Positions 5,936 through 6,192 of a stretch of DNA of 6,192 bases are shown here, in pieces. Source of the DNA: Gammaproteobacteria bacterium (GTDB lineage Bacteria > Pseudomonadota > Gammaproteobacteria > Magnimaribacterales > AG-339-G14); the NCBI GenBank assembly GCA_002689405.1, contig NZFZ01000049.1:24692-30883 (forward strand), in the 5' to 3' direction. Both the position numbers and the translations under genes were made by a program. Positions within the stretch are counted from its first letter, which is position 1. Each line of letters starts with the position of its first letter. The notes below the pieces were generated by a model. That model made no database searches, was not told the origin of the DNA, and saw only the letters and a program-made list of their open reading frames with translations.

Positions 5936-6192
5936 TTGTTTGAGATATATAAAGACAAATCAAAAAAATTTAGATTTAGATTAAAAGCTAAAAATGGTGA
6001 AATTATATGTGCCAGCCAGGCTTACACTACTAAAAGCGCATGCACAAAAGGTGCAAAATCTCTAATATTAAATTCCAAAAAGAAAAAGTCCTTTAAAGTT
6101 TTAAAAAACAAAGCAGGAAGTTTTTTCTTTAATGTTATCGCAGGAAACAATAAGGTAATAGCTACTAGCCAAGGATATAAATCTGAAAGTTC
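5936..6192 (+). CDS. YegP-like DUF1508 (UPF0339) protein, 3' end outside the window
   Basis: The frame from TTG 5936 is open to the edge: 85 codons plus two bases. The product begins MFEIYKDKSKKFRFRLKAKN and shows the tandem DUF1508 repeat. The first unit has F-E-I-Y-K-D, FRFRLKAKNGEII (12-24) and SQAYTTKSA (27-35). The second has F-K-V-L-K-N, GSFFFNVIAGNNKVI (61-75) and TSQGYKS (77-83). Family members such as E. coli YegP are about 110 residues, so roughly 25 are probably missing. The function is poorly defined. There is no signal peptide, so it is probably cytoplasmic. The visible part is very lysine-rich, including a run of four lysines (48-51), giving a strongly basic protein. It is divergent from the K+ channel and shares its intergenic inverted repeat; a functional link is not shown. 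Confidence 0.85.
   Translation, partial: MFEIYKDKSKKFRFRLKAKNGEIICASQAYTTKSACTKGAKSLILNSKKKKSFKVLKNKAGSFFFNVIAGNNKVIATSQGYKSES

Noticed and set aside
1..6192. tRNA, rRNA, CRISPR array, insertion sequence or phage element
   Set aside because: No cloverleaf, repeat-spacer pattern, transposase or integrase is visible; nearly all bases lie in the six genes described.

Overview
The window is an AT-rich, tightly packed stretch of a chromosome from a Gram-negative bacterium. The Gram-negative call rests on two signal-peptide-bearing outer-membrane beta-barrel proteins (a TPR/Slam-like protein and a DUF481 protein). Low GC, all four visible stop codons being TAA, intergenic gaps of 5 to 79 bp and a 1-nt gap between convergent genes suggest a streamlined, probably aquatic proteobacterium. 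The sequence alone does not fix the lineage. No mobile element, RNA gene, CRISPR array or horizontal-transfer mark is visible.

Layout. Positions 1-740 (minus strand, cut by the left edge) encode a secreted TPR protein that leads into a beta-barrel of the Slam/DUF560 type. A 72-bp divergent intergenic region follows. A plus-strand operon then runs from 813 to 4826: a CHASE2-domain class III adenylate cyclase, a DUF481 outer-membrane protein overlapping the cyclase end, and an MscS-family mechanosensitive channel 5 nt further on. Facing it tail to tail, with one base between the stop codons, is a minus-strand six-helix potassium channel with a C-terminal cyclic-nucleotide-binding domain (4828-5856). 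A 79-bp divergent region with a 10-bp inverted repeat and an 11-bp-period direct repeat separates it from a plus-strand YegP/DUF1508 protein that starts with TTG and is cut by the right edge.

How the genes may work together (inference). A periplasmic CHASE2 sensor drives cAMP synthesis in the cytoplasm. Less than 2 kb away is a K+ channel whose cNMP-binding domain keeps its phosphate-contacting residues. The cyclase operon also carries a tension-gated channel and an outer-membrane protein of a family historically called salt-induced. This reads as a compact envelope/osmotic sensing module in which cAMP may control ion flux. The individual families are well known; the possible novelty is their arrangement as a candidate cAMP-to-ion-channel circuit.
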